DNA from: Streptomyces sp. SAI-127
Lineage (GTDB): Bacteria > Actinomycetota > Actinomycetes > Streptomycetales > Streptomycetaceae
Assembly: GCF_029894425.1 (NCBI RefSeq)
Contig: NZ_JARXYJ010000001.1
Location: forward strand, 3,658,001-3,722,000
Length of the DNA: 64,000 bases
Direction: 5' to 3'
Positions 31,419 to 40,231 of this stretch are shown here, one piece after another; the first letter of the stretch is position 1; the number at the start of each line of letters is the position of its first letter. A program made the position numbers and the translations under genes. The notes beneath the pieces are model-generated. The model was not told the DNA's origin and made no database searches. It saw only the letters and a list, made by a program, of their open reading frames with translations.

Positions 31419-32899
31419 CGACGCGAGGGCCCGGTATGGCCCGTTACATCCGGCACGCCGCCTGTTTCTGCACCCTGCTGCTCCTGGCGCTCCTCGTCAA
31501 CGCCGCCCGCGTCCAGGTCGTCCAGGCCCGCGCCCACGGCGAGAACCCGGCCAACCGCCGCGAGACCATCGCCCGTTACGGCCGGGAGCGCGGCGACATC
31601 CTGGTCGGCGGGCGGCCGGTCACCGGATCCCGGGACACCGGGGAGCAGCTGCGCTACGAACGGACGTACACGGACGGGCCGTTGTACGCGCCGGTGACCG
31701 GTTTCGCCTCGCAGGAGTACGGCACGTCCTTGCTGGAGCACACCGAGGACTCGGTCCTCTCCGGCTCGGACCCGCTGCTGACGCCGTTCCCGCTGTGGAA
31801 CGACCTCACGCGACGACGCAACCCGGGCGGGAACGTCGTCACCACGCTCAACCGGGCCGCACAGAAGGCGGCCTTCCACGGGCTCGGCGGCCGCAAGGGC
31901 GCGGTGGCGGCGGTGGAGCCGGCGACGGGCCGCGTGCTCGCGCTGGCGTCCTCCCCTTCGTACGACCCCGCGGCACTGTCCGGGAACGACCCGCGGGTGG
32001 GCCGGGCCTGGGCCCGGCTCAACGGGGACGTGGACAAGCCCATGCTCAACCGGGCGGTACGGCAGACCTATCCGCCGGGTTCCACGTTCAAGGTGGTCAC
32101 CGCGGCGGCCGCGCTGGACGCGGGTGTCATCAAGGACGTGGACGCGCCGACCGACTCGCCGGAGCCGTACACCCTGCCCGGCACCACCACCTCCCTGACC
32201 AACGAGTCCGAGGGCTGCGAGGACCTGTCCCTGCGCGAGGCCTTCCGGTGGTCGTGCAACACGGTGTTCGCGAAGCTCGGGGTGAAGGTGGGGGTGCGTG
32301 ACATGACGGCCACCGCGCGCGCCTTCGGCTTCAACGACCGCTCGCTGCGGATCCCCTTCTCGGTGGCCCGCAGCACCTTCGACCCGACCGTCGACAAGGC
32401 TCAGCTGGCCCTGTCGTCGATCGGCCAGTACAACACGCGCGCGACGCCGCTCCAGATGGCGATGGTCTCGGCGGCGGTCGCCAACGGCGGGCAGATCCGC
32501 ACGCCCTATCTGGTGGAGCGGACCACGACAGACGACGGCGACACGGTGGCGACGGCGGGTTCGCGCCCGGTACGGCAGGCGATGTACCCGGCGACGGCCG
32601 CGCGGCTGAAGGAGCTCATGGCCCAGGTCGTCACGGAGGGCACCGGCACGAACGCCGCCATCCCCGGCGCCGTCGTCGGCGGCAAGACCGGCACCGCCCA
32701 GCACGGCATCGGCAACGCCGGGACTCCGTACGCCTGGTTCGTGTCGTGGGCGCAGGGTGAGCGGGACATGGAGCCGAAGGTCGCGGTGGCCGTGGTGGTG
32801 GAGGACGCGTCGGCCGTCCGGGGGGACATCACCGGGGGCGGGGTGGCGGCGCCGATCGCGCGGGCGGTCATGGAGGCGGTGCTCAACTCCAGGTATTGA
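31415..32899 (+). CDS. Class B penicillin-binding protein (FtsI/PbpA type)
   Basis: 494 residues from GTG 31415 overlapping the SEDS gene (GTGA). One N-terminal span (HAACFCTLLLLALLVNAARV, about 13-32), a short dimerisation part, then the transpeptidase domain. Catalytic motifs: PPGSTFKVVTA (Ser near 221), RWSCNTVF (SxN near 279) and VGGKTGTAQHG (KTG near 423). All three are intact. It cross-links peptidoglycan made by the upstream SEDS protein. At under 500 residues it is shorter than FtsI and closer to PbpA-like actinobacterial proteins. Confidence 0.93.
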   Translation: MTTRGPGMARYIRHAACFCTLLLLALLVNAARVQVVQARAHGENPANRRETIARYGRERGDILVGGRPVTGSRDTGEQLRYERTYTDGPLYAPVTGFASQEYGTSLLEHTEDSVLSGSDPLLTPFPLWNDLTRRRNPGGNVVTTLNRAAQKAAFHGLGGRKGAVAAVEPATGRVLALASSPSYDPAALSGNDPRVGRAWARLNGDVDKPMLNRAVRQTYPPGSTFKVVTAAAALDAGVIKDVDAPTDSPEPYTLPGTTTSLTNESEGCEDLSLREAFRWSCNTVFAKLGVKVGVRDMTATARAFGFNDRSLRIPFSVARSTFDPTVDKAQLALSSIGQYNTRATPLQMAMVSAAVANGGQIRTPYLVERTTTDDGDTVATAGSRPVRQAMYPATAARLKELMAQVVTEGTGTNAAIPGAVVGGKTGTAQHGIGNAGTPYAWFVSWAQGERDMEPKVAVAVVVEDASAVRGDITGGGVAAPIARAVMEAVLNSRY

Positions 32900-32944
32900 G
32901 ACGGGGGTTGAGTGCCGCCGGACGACCGACCTAACGTTCGGTAC

Positions 32945-33454
32945 ATGACTGAAGCCAACGCGTACCAACTCGCCCAGGTGAACATCGGCCGTCTCAAAGC
33001 CCCGCTGGACTCCCCGCAGTTGAAGGCCTTCGTCGACAACCTCGATCCCGTGAACGCCGACGCCGACAGCGCCGACGGTTTCGTCTGGCGGCTGGAGGAC
33101 GAGTCCGGCGACGCGACGGACATCGCCGTCTTCGGCGACGAGTGGCTGATCATCAACATGTCGGTGTGGCGGGACACCAACGCGCTGACGGCGTACATGT
33201 ACCAGGGCCGGCACCGCGAGATGCTCGCCCGCCGCAGGGAGTTCTTCGAACGGGTCCAGGAGGCGATGGTGGCCCTGTGGTGGGTCCCGGCCGGCCATCG
33301 CCCCACGGTCGCCGAGGCGGAGTCCCGCCTGCTGCACCTGCGCACGAACGGGCCCACACCGTACGCGTTCACCCTGCGGACGCCGTTCCCGGCACAGGGG
33401 GCGGAGCCGGTCACGGCTCTGGAGATCCCGGACGATCTGGGCTGCCCGGCCTAG
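32945..33454 (+). CDS. DUF3291-domain protein
   Basis: 169 residues from ATG 32945. The N-terminus YQLAQVNIGRLKAPLDSPQL and the following FVDNLDPVNADADSADGFVW, then LIINMSVWRDTNALTAYMYQ, are typical of DUF3291 proteins, small alpha/beta-barrel (ABM-like) folds. No catalytic residues are known for the family. Its 3' end overlaps by four bases the 3' end of the convergent ferritin-like gene. Confidence 0.8.
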   Translation: MTEANAYQLAQVNIGRLKAPLDSPQLKAFVDNLDPVNADADSADGFVWRLEDESGDATDIAVFGDEWLIINMSVWRDTNALTAYMYQGRHREMLARRREFFERVQEAMVALWWVPAGHRPTVAEAESRLLHLRTNGPTPYAFTLRTPFPAQGAEPVTALEIPDDLGCPA

Positions 33455-34557
33455 GGTGTGGCGCCCGCCTCGATGGCCTCCGTCACCTCGGCGACGCGCT
33501 CCCGCTCCTCGGCCGCGAACCGCTCGGCGTCCAGCTTCTCCGCGATCTCCTCGTCCTGTGCCATGAGGAGGTCGAGGTTGGAGTCGCCCATCTCGAACAC
33601 ACCCATGTCGACATAGGCCTGCTGGAGGCGTTTGCCCCACAGGCCGATGTCCTTGACGCAGGGGACGATCCGGGAGAAGAGCAACTGACGGAAGAGGGCG
33701 AGGAATTCGGACCGTTCGGCGTATTCCTCGGCCTCCGCCTTCGGGATGCCGAAGTTCTCCAGGACCTCGACGCCGCGCAGGCGGTCACGCATCAGGTAGC
33801 AGCCCTCGATGACGAACTCCTCGCGTTCGCGCAGTTCGGCCTCGGAGAGCTGCTTGTAGTAGTCGCGCAGCGCCATGCGGCCGAAGGCCACGTGACGGGC
33901 CTCGTCCTGCATGACGTACGCGAGGATCTGCTTGGGGAGGGGCTTGTCGGTGGTGTCGCGGATCATGCCGAAGGCGGCCAGCGCGAGACCCTCGATGAGG
34001 ACCTGCATGCCGAGGTAGGGCATGTCCCAGCGCGAGTCCCTGAGCGTGTCGCCCAGCAGGGACTGGAGGTTGTCGTTGATCGGGTACAGCATCCCGATCT
34101 TCTCGTGCAGGAAGCGGCCGTAGATCTCCGCGTGCCGCGCCTCGTCCATCACCTGGGTCGCCGAGTAGAGCTTGGCGTCGAGGTCGGGGACGGACTCCAC
34201 GATCCGCGCGGCGCACACCATCGCGCCCTGCTCGCCGTGCAGGAACTGGCTGAACTGCCAGGAGGCGAGGTGCTTGCGGAGCTCTCCCTTGTCCTGGTCG
34301 GTGAACTTGTCCCAGTACTTGGTGCCGTAGACGGAGATGGACTCGTCGGGGGTGCCGAGCGGGTCGTACGGGTCGACCTCGATGCTCCAGTCGATGCGCT
34401 TCTGCCCGTCCCACTGCTTGTCCTTGCCCTTCTGGTAGAGGGCCAGCAGGCGGTCGCGGCCGTCGTCGTATTCCCAGCTGAACCGGGCCTTGCCCGTCGC
34501 CGGTACCTGCCAGTGGGGGTCCCCGGGGTCCGTGGTGTACAGGTCGAAAGTCGGCAT
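33451..34557 (-). CDS. Ferritin-like diiron protein
   Basis: 368 residues from ATG 34557. Diiron ligands: HGEQGAMVCAARI (Glu near 115), VMDEARHAEIYGRFL (E-x-x-H near 150), LIEGLALAAFG (Glu near 205) and MQDEARHVAFGRMAL (E-x-x-H near 235). This is the ribonucleotide-reductase-like/ferritin-like fold with both carboxylate pairs. Proteins of this size in actinomycetes act as oxygenases or oxidases of unknown substrate. It is divergent from a second diiron protein of the AurF type (34648), 90 bp away, so both may serve one pathway. Confidence 0.8.
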   Translation of the reverse strand: MPTFDLYTTDPGDPHWQVPATGKARFSWEYDDGRDRLLALYQKGKDKQWDGQKRIDWSIEVDPYDPLGTPDESISVYGTKYWDKFTDQDKGELRKHLASWQFSQFLHGEQGAMVCAARIVESVPDLDAKLYSATQVMDEARHAEIYGRFLHEKIGMLYPINDNLQSLLGDTLRDSRWDMPYLGMQVLIEGLALAAFGMIRDTTDKPLPKQILAYVMQDEARHVAFGRMALRDYYKQLSEAELREREEFVIEGCYLMRDRLRGVEVLENFGIPKAEAEEYAERSEFLALFRQLLFSRIVPCVKDIGLWGKRLQQAYVDMGVFEMGDSNLDLLMAQDEEIAEKLDAERFAAEERERVAEVTEAIEAGATP

Positions 34558-34647
34558 GTTCCGCAGGCTGCCCGTTCCTAGACGCCGGGTCAACAAGTCG
34601 TGCGCAAGGGATTGACGAGCTTGCTGACAAGCAGTCTCATAAGAGCC

Positions 34648-35586
34648 ATGACGAGTCTGACAGAAGTCGACGCGCTCGAAGGGCTGCGTGACGCGCTCGG
34701 TGTGCTCAAGGACCGGGAGCAGGTCGCCGAGCGGCTGCTCGACTCCTCCAGGAAGCACTCCTTCGACCCGGACGAGGAACTGGACTGGGACGCGCCCTTC
34801 GAGGAGGGCAAGTGGTTCTGGCCGCCGGAGCTGGTCTCGCTGTACGACACCCCGATGTGGCGGCGGATGAGCGAGGAACAGCGGATCCTGCTCTCGCAGC
34901 ACGAGGCCGCGGCACTGGCCTCGCTGGGGATCTGGTTCGAGATCATCCTCATGCAGCTGCTGTGCCGTCACATCTACGACAAGGCGGCGACGAGTGCGCA
35001 TGTGCGGTACGCGCTCACCGAGATCGAGGATGAGTGCCGGCACTCCAAGATGTTCGCGCGGCTGATCTCGCGGGGCGGGACGCCCTGGTATCCGGTGAGC
35101 CGGAGCCATCAGCAGCTGGGCCGGCTGTTCAAGACGATCTCCACGACGCCGGGATCCTTCACGGCGACGCTGCTGGGTGAGGAGATCCTCGACTGGATGC
35201 AGCGGCTGACGTTCCCGGACGAGCGGGTACAGCCGTTGATCCGCGGGGTGACGCGGATCCATGTGGTGGAGGAGGCGCGGCATGTGCGCTACGCCCGGGA
35301 GGAGCTGCGGCGGCAGATGATCTCCGCTCCGCGGTGGTCGCAGGAGTTCACTCGGGTGACGTCCGGGGAGTTCGCGCGGGTGTTCTCCGTGGCGTTCGTG
35401 AATCCGGAGGTGTACAGGAATGTGGGCCTCGACCAGCGGGAGGCGTTGGCACAGGTGAAGGCGAGCGGTCATCGGCGTGAGGTCATGCAGACCGGGGCGA
35501 AGCGGCTGACGGATTTTCTGGATGACATCGGCGTGCTGCGGGGTGTGGGGCGACGGCTGTGGAGGTCGTCGGGGCTGCTGGCTTGA
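34648..35586 (+). CDS. AurF-type diiron oxygenase
   Basis: 312 residues from ATG 34648. Diiron ligands: LSQHEAAALASLGIWFEIIL (E near 90 and near 105), ALTEIEDECRHSKMFARLIS (E-x-x-H near 131), LLGEEILDW (Glu near 180) and RIHVVEEARHVRYAREELRR (E-x-x-H near 212). This matches AurF p-aminobenzoate N-oxygenase relatives, which oxidise aryl amines or related groups. The real substrate is unknown, and no biosynthetic cluster surrounds it. Divergent from the ferritin-like gene at 33451. Confidence 0.83.
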   Translation: MTSLTEVDALEGLRDALGVLKDREQVAERLLDSSRKHSFDPDEELDWDAPFEEGKWFWPPELVSLYDTPMWRRMSEEQRILLSQHEAAALASLGIWFEIILMQLLCRHIYDKAATSAHVRYALTEIEDECRHSKMFARLISRGGTPWYPVSRSHQQLGRLFKTISTTPGSFTATLLGEEILDWMQRLTFPDERVQPLIRGVTRIHVVEEARHVRYAREELRRQMISAPRWSQEFTRVTSGEFARVFSVAFVNPEVYRNVGLDQREALAQVKASGHRREVMQTGAKRLTDFLDDIGVLRGVGRRLWRSSGLLA

Positions 35587-35609
35587 TGGTCAGGTGCGGG
35601 CCCGGTGGG

Positions 35610-35706
35610 GGCTGGTCGCGCAGTTCCCCGCGCCCCTGGGTGGGTGCAGTCATGCATGCCTAGCAGTGCCCACCTCTTGGGGGCGCGGGGAACTGCGCGA
35701 CCAGCC
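35610..35706. repeat. Long palindromic intergenic repeat (27-bp arms)
   Basis: Arms 35610-35636 and 35680-35706 are perfectly complementary over 27 bp around a 43-nt loop. The core is GCGCAGTTCCCCGCGCCCC, as at 25562 and 25869. It lies just behind the AurF-type gene and could end its transcription. It is a member of a mobile-looking Streptomyces intergenic family. Confidence 0.8.
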
Positions 35707-35743
35707 ACAACGCACCCGCGGACGGCCGACTACCCTTCGAGGC

Positions 35744-36391
35744 ATGACCCCATCCGCTCCCGCCTATCGCCGCCTCAGCGTCGAGGAGCGACGCAGCCAG
35801 CTTCTCGAAGCCGCCCTCACCCTCTTCGCGCACCGCGCCCCCGAGGACGTCTCCCTCGACGACGTGGCGGAAGCGGCCGGAGTCTCCCGTCCCCTCGTCT
35901 ACCGGTACTTCCCGGGCGGCAAGCAGCAGCTCTACGAGGCCGCCCTCCGCTCCGCCGCCGATGAGCTGGAGCAGTGCTTCGACGAGCCCCGGGAGGGGCC
36001 CCCGCTCATCCGCCTCTCCCGCGCCCTCGACCGCTACCTTGCCTTCGTCGACGAGCACGACGCCGGTTTCAGCGCGCTCCTCCAGGGCGGCAGCGTGGTC
36101 GAGACGTCCAGGACCACCGCCATCGTCGACGGCGTACGACGGGCGGCGGCCGAGCACATCCTCCGCCACCTCGGCGTGACCGAACCCGGCCTGCGACTGC
36201 GCATGACGGTACGGATGTGGATCACCGCGGTGGAGGCGGCCTCGCTGATCTGGCTCGACGAGGGCAAGCAGCCTCCTGTCGAGGAGCTGCGCGACTGGCT
36301 GGTCGAGCAGTTCGTCGCCGTGCTCTCCGTGACCGCGAACCGCGATCCGCAGACCGCCGCGCTGGTCACGGCCCTCGCGGCGGATGGCTGA
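35744..36391 (+). CDS. TetR-family regulator
   Basis: 215 residues from ATG 35744. The HTH spans about 15-60: RRSQLLEAALTLFAHRAPED, then VSLDDVAEAAGVSRPLVYRY, then FPGGKQQLYEAAL. The C-terminal domain contains a LDRYLAFVDEHDAGFSALLQ helix and would hold the ligand pocket. The ligand is not predictable. The stop lies inside the next gene, which overlaps by 8 bp. Confidence 0.88.
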   Translation: MTPSAPAYRRLSVEERRSQLLEAALTLFAHRAPEDVSLDDVAEAAGVSRPLVYRYFPGGKQQLYEAALRSAADELEQCFDEPREGPPLIRLSRALDRYLAFVDEHDAGFSALLQGGSVVETSRTTAIVDGVRRAAAEHILRHLGVTEPGLRLRMTVRMWITAVEAASLIWLDEGKQPPVEELRDWLVEQFVAVLSVTANRDPQTAALVTALAADG

Positions 36392-36731
36392 CACTGGTGC
36401 GGTGAAGAGCGAAGACACCCCCTTCGAGGGCGGGCCCATGGACGGACGGGTGCTGCCCGTGCTGCTGGGACCCACGGGCCGGCCGCCGAAGACGTACCGC
36501 ATCCCCGTCCCCGACGCGGCCGGCGGCCCGCCCACCGTGCTGGTCTACCGCCTGGTGCCCAGGGGCCACTCCAGGATGGGGATCCAGAAGGGGTGGAAGT
36601 ACGCGTACGACCCCGAGGGAAAGATCGGCGGGCTGAAATGGCCCTGGTCCAAGCCCGACAGGCCGAACGACAGGCCGAACGACAGGCTGAACGACGGACC
36701 GAACGACGGCCCGGCTGACACCGAAGGGTGA
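36384..36731 (+). CDS. Hypothetical protein with NDRP-type tail repeat
   Basis: 115 residues from ATG 36384, overlapping the TetR stop by eight bases. The folded part (FEGGPMDGRVLPVLLGPTGR, then PTVLVYRLVPRGHSRMGIQK, then GWKYAYDPEGKI) is a small strand-rich domain known from actinomycete proteins of unknown function. The tail repeats PNDRPNDRLNDGPND and is disordered. Coupling with TetR suggests a common regulon. Confidence 0.68.
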   Translation: MADTGAVKSEDTPFEGGPMDGRVLPVLLGPTGRPPKTYRIPVPDAAGGPPTVLVYRLVPRGHSRMGIQKGWKYAYDPEGKIGGLKWPWSKPDRPNDRPNDRLNDGPNDGPADTEG

Positions 36732-36832
36732 CGACGTTGCGCCGAACCGCCCACCCGGCGCGCGAGAACACCGACCCCGCCTGATGCTCACCGTGCGGAA
36801 CAGAGGGGCTGCTCCGCACCGGAGGTGATGAC

Positions 36833-37939
36833 GTGTCAGGAAGGCTTCTGCGTCTGGTGTGTACGGCGGCGGTGGCGGTCGGCACCGCCCTCGCGCCGCT
36901 GCCCGCGACGGCCGTCCCGGAGCCGGAGCCGCGCGAGCGCTCCGTCGCCGATCTGCTGACGGACCTTCAGCGGCTGTACCGGGAGGCCGAGGAGGCCACC
37001 GAGAACTACAACGCCACCGAGGAGAAGCTGAAGGAGAAACGCGCGGAGGTCACCCGCCTCGATACCAACCTCTCCAAGACCCGCCTCTCCCTGCACGACA
37101 GCCGGGGCGCCGCGGGACGGCTGGCCCGGCAGCAGTACCAGAGCACCACCTCCATCTCGCCGTACGTCCGCCTCCTGCTCGCCCGCGATCCCCAGCGCGC
37201 GCTCGACCAGGGCCATGTCATCGGCCGGATGGCGCGCGATCGGGCCGAGACGGTGGGCCGCCTGACCGGCACCGAGCACCGTGCCGACGAACTCGCCCGC
37301 AGGGCGCGCAAGGCGCTCGACGACCAGCTCACGCTCGCCGCCCGGCAGAAGCGGCAACGGGACGACGTACAGGAGAAGCTCGCCGACGTGCAGGAACTCC
37401 TCGCCTCCCTCACCGCCGAACAGCTCACCAGGCTGGCCGAGTTCGAGGAGAGGGGGGTCGAGAAGGCGCAGGAGGAGCTGACGACCTCCGGCGCCCTCGG
37501 CGAGGAGGACCGCAAGCCCACCCGGAAGGGCGAGACGGCCCTGCGGTACGCCCGACGCCAGCTGGGAAAGCCGTACGAATGGGGCGCGGAGGGCCCGAGG
37601 ACGTACGACTGCTCGGGCCTGACGTCGGAGGCCTGGGCGCACGCCGGCACCCCGATCCCGAGGACCAGCCAGGAGCAGTGGGCCCGGCTCCCGCGGATCC
37701 CGCTGGAGAAGCTGCGCCCCGGTGACCTGGTGATCTACTTCCCCAGGGCGACCCACGTGGCGATGTACGCGGGGAGGGGAAAGGTCATCGAGGCCCCGAG
37801 AACCGGCGAGCGGATCAAGATCTCCCCGATCGCGTCCCACCCGCTCCTCGGAGCCGTACGTCCGGACAGACGCGACCGGCCACAGACGCCGCGCACCCGC
37901 AACGGCGACGATCAGCCGCCCGCGACCGAGGCCAGGTAG
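36833..37939 (+). CDS. Secreted NlpC/P60 peptidoglycan hydrolase
   Basis: 368 residues from GTG 36833 (GGAGGTGATGAC upstream). Signal peptide to about residue 27 (LVCTAAVAVGTALAPLPATA). Coiled coil about 35-220 with LTDLQRLYREAEEATENYNA-type heptads, as in RipA-like hydrolases. NlpC/P60 domain at the C-terminus: LGKPYEWGAEGPRTYDCSGL (Cys near 258), ATHVAMYAGRG (His near 307). It would cut peptide stems of the cell wall. The 3' end overlaps the convergent monooxygenase gene by 28 bp. Confidence 0.9.
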   Translation: MSGRLLRLVCTAAVAVGTALAPLPATAVPEPEPRERSVADLLTDLQRLYREAEEATENYNATEEKLKEKRAEVTRLDTNLSKTRLSLHDSRGAAGRLARQQYQSTTSISPYVRLLLARDPQRALDQGHVIGRMARDRAETVGRLTGTEHRADELARRARKALDDQLTLAARQKRQRDDVQEKLADVQELLASLTAEQLTRLAEFEERGVEKAQEELTTSGALGEEDRKPTRKGETALRYARRQLGKPYEWGAEGPRTYDCSGLTSEAWAHAGTPIPRTSQEQWARLPRIPLEKLRPGDLVIYFPRATHVAMYAGRGKVIEAPRTGERIKISPIASHPLLGAVRPDRRDRPQTPRTRNGDDQPPATEAR

Positions 37940-39165
37940 GCCCCCGTCTTCTCCGGCTCGTAGAAGAAGTTCTCGAAGTCGGCCGGGTCGTCGAAGCCGT
38001 TGGCGAATCGATCCGCCACCGGCTGCAGCTGCCCGGCCGCCCCGATCAGATTCAGGATGTGCTCCGGCGGCGGAGCGAGCATCGCGTTCGTCCACTTGGT
38101 GACGTGCTGGGCGGTGGCCCAGTACCGCTCGAACGTCGCCCGCATCCACTCCTCGTCGAACTCCTTCTCCCCTTGGTCGAGAATCGACGCGAGGTAGGAG
38201 GCCGCGCACTTGGACGCGGAGTTGGAGCCCTGCCCGGTGATCGGGTCGTTGGCGACGACGACGTCGGCCACGCCCAGAACCAGTCCCCCACCGGGCAGGC
38301 GGCCTATCGGATTGCGCACGGTGGGCGCGTAGCGGCCGGCCAGCGTGGCACCGGCGTCGGTGAGTTCGACCTTCGTGGCGCGCGCGTACTCCCAGGGCAG
38401 GAACTTCTCCATGAGTTCCAGGGTCAGGGAGAGATGTTCCGCCGGGTCCTTCACGCCGTTGAAGACGTCGAGCGGTCCGCCGGGTATGCCCTCCCAGAAG
38501 AGGATGTCGGCGCGCCCGGAGGTCGTGAGCGTCGGCATGACGAAGAGTTCACCGACGCCGGGGACGAGGTTGCAGCGGACGGCCTCGGTCTCCGGGTGCT
38601 CCGGGCGCGGGCCCAGGCCGTGGACGTAGGAGACGGCGAGGGCGCGCTGCGGCTCGGCGTACGGGGAGCGCTCCGGGTCCCTCGCGAACATGGAGACCAG
38701 CTCGCCCTTGCCGGCCGAGACCAGCACGAGGTCGTACGTTCGGGAGAAGTAGTCGAGGTCGCCGACCGCCGCGCCGTGGATGACGAGCTGACCGCCGCGC
38801 TGCGCGAAGGTCTCCATCCAGCCGGCCATCTTGACCCGCTGGTCGACCGACTGCGCGTACCCGTCGAGGCTGCCCAGCCAGTCGATCGCGCGCTGCGAGG
38901 GCCCCGGGTCGAACGAGCCGGGAGCCGCCACCGAGACGCCGAGCCCTTCGATCTTCGGGGCCTGGGACTCCCAGAAGTTCAGCTGGAGATCGCGCTCGTG
39001 CTGGAGTGCCGTGTGGAACATGCACTGCGTCGACATGACCCGGCCGGAGCGGATCTCGTCCGCCGTCCGGTTGGACATCAGGGTGACCTCGTACCCGTGC
39101 GACTGGAGGCCGAGGGCGAGCTGGAGTCCGGACTGGCCGGCTCCGACGACGAGTATCTTCCGCAT
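37912..39165 (-). CDS. StyA-like FAD monooxygenase
   Basis: 417 residues from ATG 39165. MRKILVVGAGQSGLQLALGL is the FAD-binding N-terminus (GAGQSG at about 8-13). VMSTQCMFHTALQHERDLQL and the later GVADVVVANDPITGQGSNSA (FAD DP motif) match styrene/indole monooxygenase oxygenase components. Partner flavin reductase (StyB) is not encoded nearby. The gene begins 15 bp behind the conservon cvnABCD on the same strand, where other conservons carry cytochrome P450 genes. It may be the oxidative output of the conservon; this is inference. Confidence 0.82.
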   Translation of the reverse strand: MRKILVVGAGQSGLQLALGLQSHGYEVTLMSNRTADEIRSGRVMSTQCMFHTALQHERDLQLNFWESQAPKIEGLGVSVAAPGSFDPGPSQRAIDWLGSLDGYAQSVDQRVKMAGWMETFAQRGGQLVIHGAAVGDLDYFSRTYDLVLVSAGKGELVSMFARDPERSPYAEPQRALAVSYVHGLGPRPEHPETEAVRCNLVPGVGELFVMPTLTTSGRADILFWEGIPGGPLDVFNGVKDPAEHLSLTLELMEKFLPWEYARATKVELTDAGATLAGRYAPTVRNPIGRLPGGGLVLGVADVVVANDPITGQGSNSASKCAASYLASILDQGEKEFDEEWMRATFERYWATAQHVTKWTNAMLAPPPEHILNLIGAAGQLQPVADRFANGFDDPADFENFFYEPEKTGAYLASVAGG

Positions 39166-39180
39166 GCGGGTGCTGTTCTC

Positions 39181-39837
39181 CTACTCGGGGGTGACGTCCA
39201 GTGCGTGGCCGACCAGGGACAGAAGCGTCTCGATCACCGAGATCTTCCGCCGCGCGTCCATGATCATGACAGGTATGTGGGCGGGGATCGTCAACGCCTC
39301 CCGCACATCCTCCGGTTCGAAGCGATCACTGCCGTCGAAGTGGTTGACCGCGACGACATAGGGCATCCCACAGCCGTCGAAGTAGTCCAGCGCCGGAAAG
39401 CAGTCCTTCAACCGCCTGGTGTCCGCGAGGACCACCGCGCCGATCGCGCCCCGCACCAGGTCGTCCCACATGAACCAGAAGCGCTCCTGGCCCGGCGTGC
39501 CGAAGAGGTACAGGACCAGGTCGTCGTCGAGGGTGATGCGGCCGTAGTCCATGGCCACGGTGGTGGAGACCTTCTCCGGGGTGCCGGTGAGGTCGTCGAC
39601 CTGCTCGCTGGCCTCGGTCATCAGCGCCTCCGTCTGGAGGGGCTCGATCTCCGAGACGGTGCCGACCAGGGTGGTCTTGCCGACGCCGAAGCCGCCGGCC
39701 ACGACTATCTTCGTGGCGATGGGGGCCCGCGTGCGGTCCGTCTGCCAGGACTTGAGGTTGTCGTCGGTCTCGACATCGACGAACGGGGTGACGCCGTACC
39801 CGGGAGAGGCGGCGGCGTCAGAGACGACGGAGTCCAC
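39181..39837 (-). CDS. cvnD: Conservon GTP-binding protein CvnD
   Basis: 218 residues from GTG 39837, overlapping the CvnC gene by 20 bp. KIVVAGGFGVGKTTLVGTVS (about 43-62) holds the P-loop; DDLVLYLFGTPGQERFWFMW holds the DxxG-like switch (TPGQ), and AVNHFDGS replaces NKxD. This is the Ras-like small GTPase of actinomycete conservons, related to MglA. In S. coelicolor such CvnA-D sets form membrane complexes that affect development and secondary metabolism. Confidence 0.9.
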   Translation of the reverse strand: MDSVVSDAAASPGYGVTPFVDVETDDNLKSWQTDRTRAPIATKIVVAGGFGVGKTTLVGTVSEIEPLQTEALMTEASEQVDDLTGTPEKVSTTVAMDYGRITLDDDLVLYLFGTPGQERFWFMWDDLVRGAIGAVVLADTRRLKDCFPALDYFDGCGMPYVVAVNHFDGSDRFEPEDVREALTIPAHIPVMIMDARRKISVIETLLSLVGHALDVTPE

Positions 39838-40231
39838 TGAGCACCCTTTCCAGCAGAGCGCGGTCGGGACGGCCCGTACCATGACCGGTACCGGTGCCGT
39901 ACACACGGATCTTTCCCTGGTCCGCGAGGTCGCTGAGGAGCACGCGGACCACACCGAGCGGCATCTTCAGCAGCGCGGCGATCTCGGCCACCGTGCGCAT
40001 CCGGCGGCACAGTTCGACGATGGCCCGCAGCTCCGGCATGACCGACCTCAGCGAGCCGTTGGTGAGCTCCTTGCGCTCCTCGGGGGCTTCGAGGGCCGCG
40101 GTGCTTGCCACGAACGTCTCCACGAGGAGGACGTGGCCGAAGCGGGTACGGCCGCCGGTGAGCGAGTACGGCCGCACCCGGGCGGCCTTGCGGTCGCCGC
40201 CGCGGACCGGGAGCTCGGGCCTGTTCGTCAT
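39818..40231 (-). CDS. cvnC: Conservon DUF742 protein CvnC
   Basis: 137 residues from ATG 40231, whose first bases overlap the CvnB stop. VRPYSLTGGRTRFGHVLLVE is the DUF742 start; IVELCRRMRTVAEIAALLKM, then PLGVVRVLLSDLADQGKIRV is a winged-helix-like part. DUF742 proteins are invariant members of conservons and link the kinase and GTPase. Order and spacing (cvnA-B-C-D with overlaps) are classical. Confidence 0.9.
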   Translation of the reverse strand: MTNRPELPVRGGDRKAARVRPYSLTGGRTRFGHVLLVETFVASTAALEAPEERKELTNGSLRSVMPELRAIVELCRRMRTVAEIAALLKMPLGVVRVLLSDLADQGKIRVYGTGTGHGTGRPDRALLERVLSGLRRL

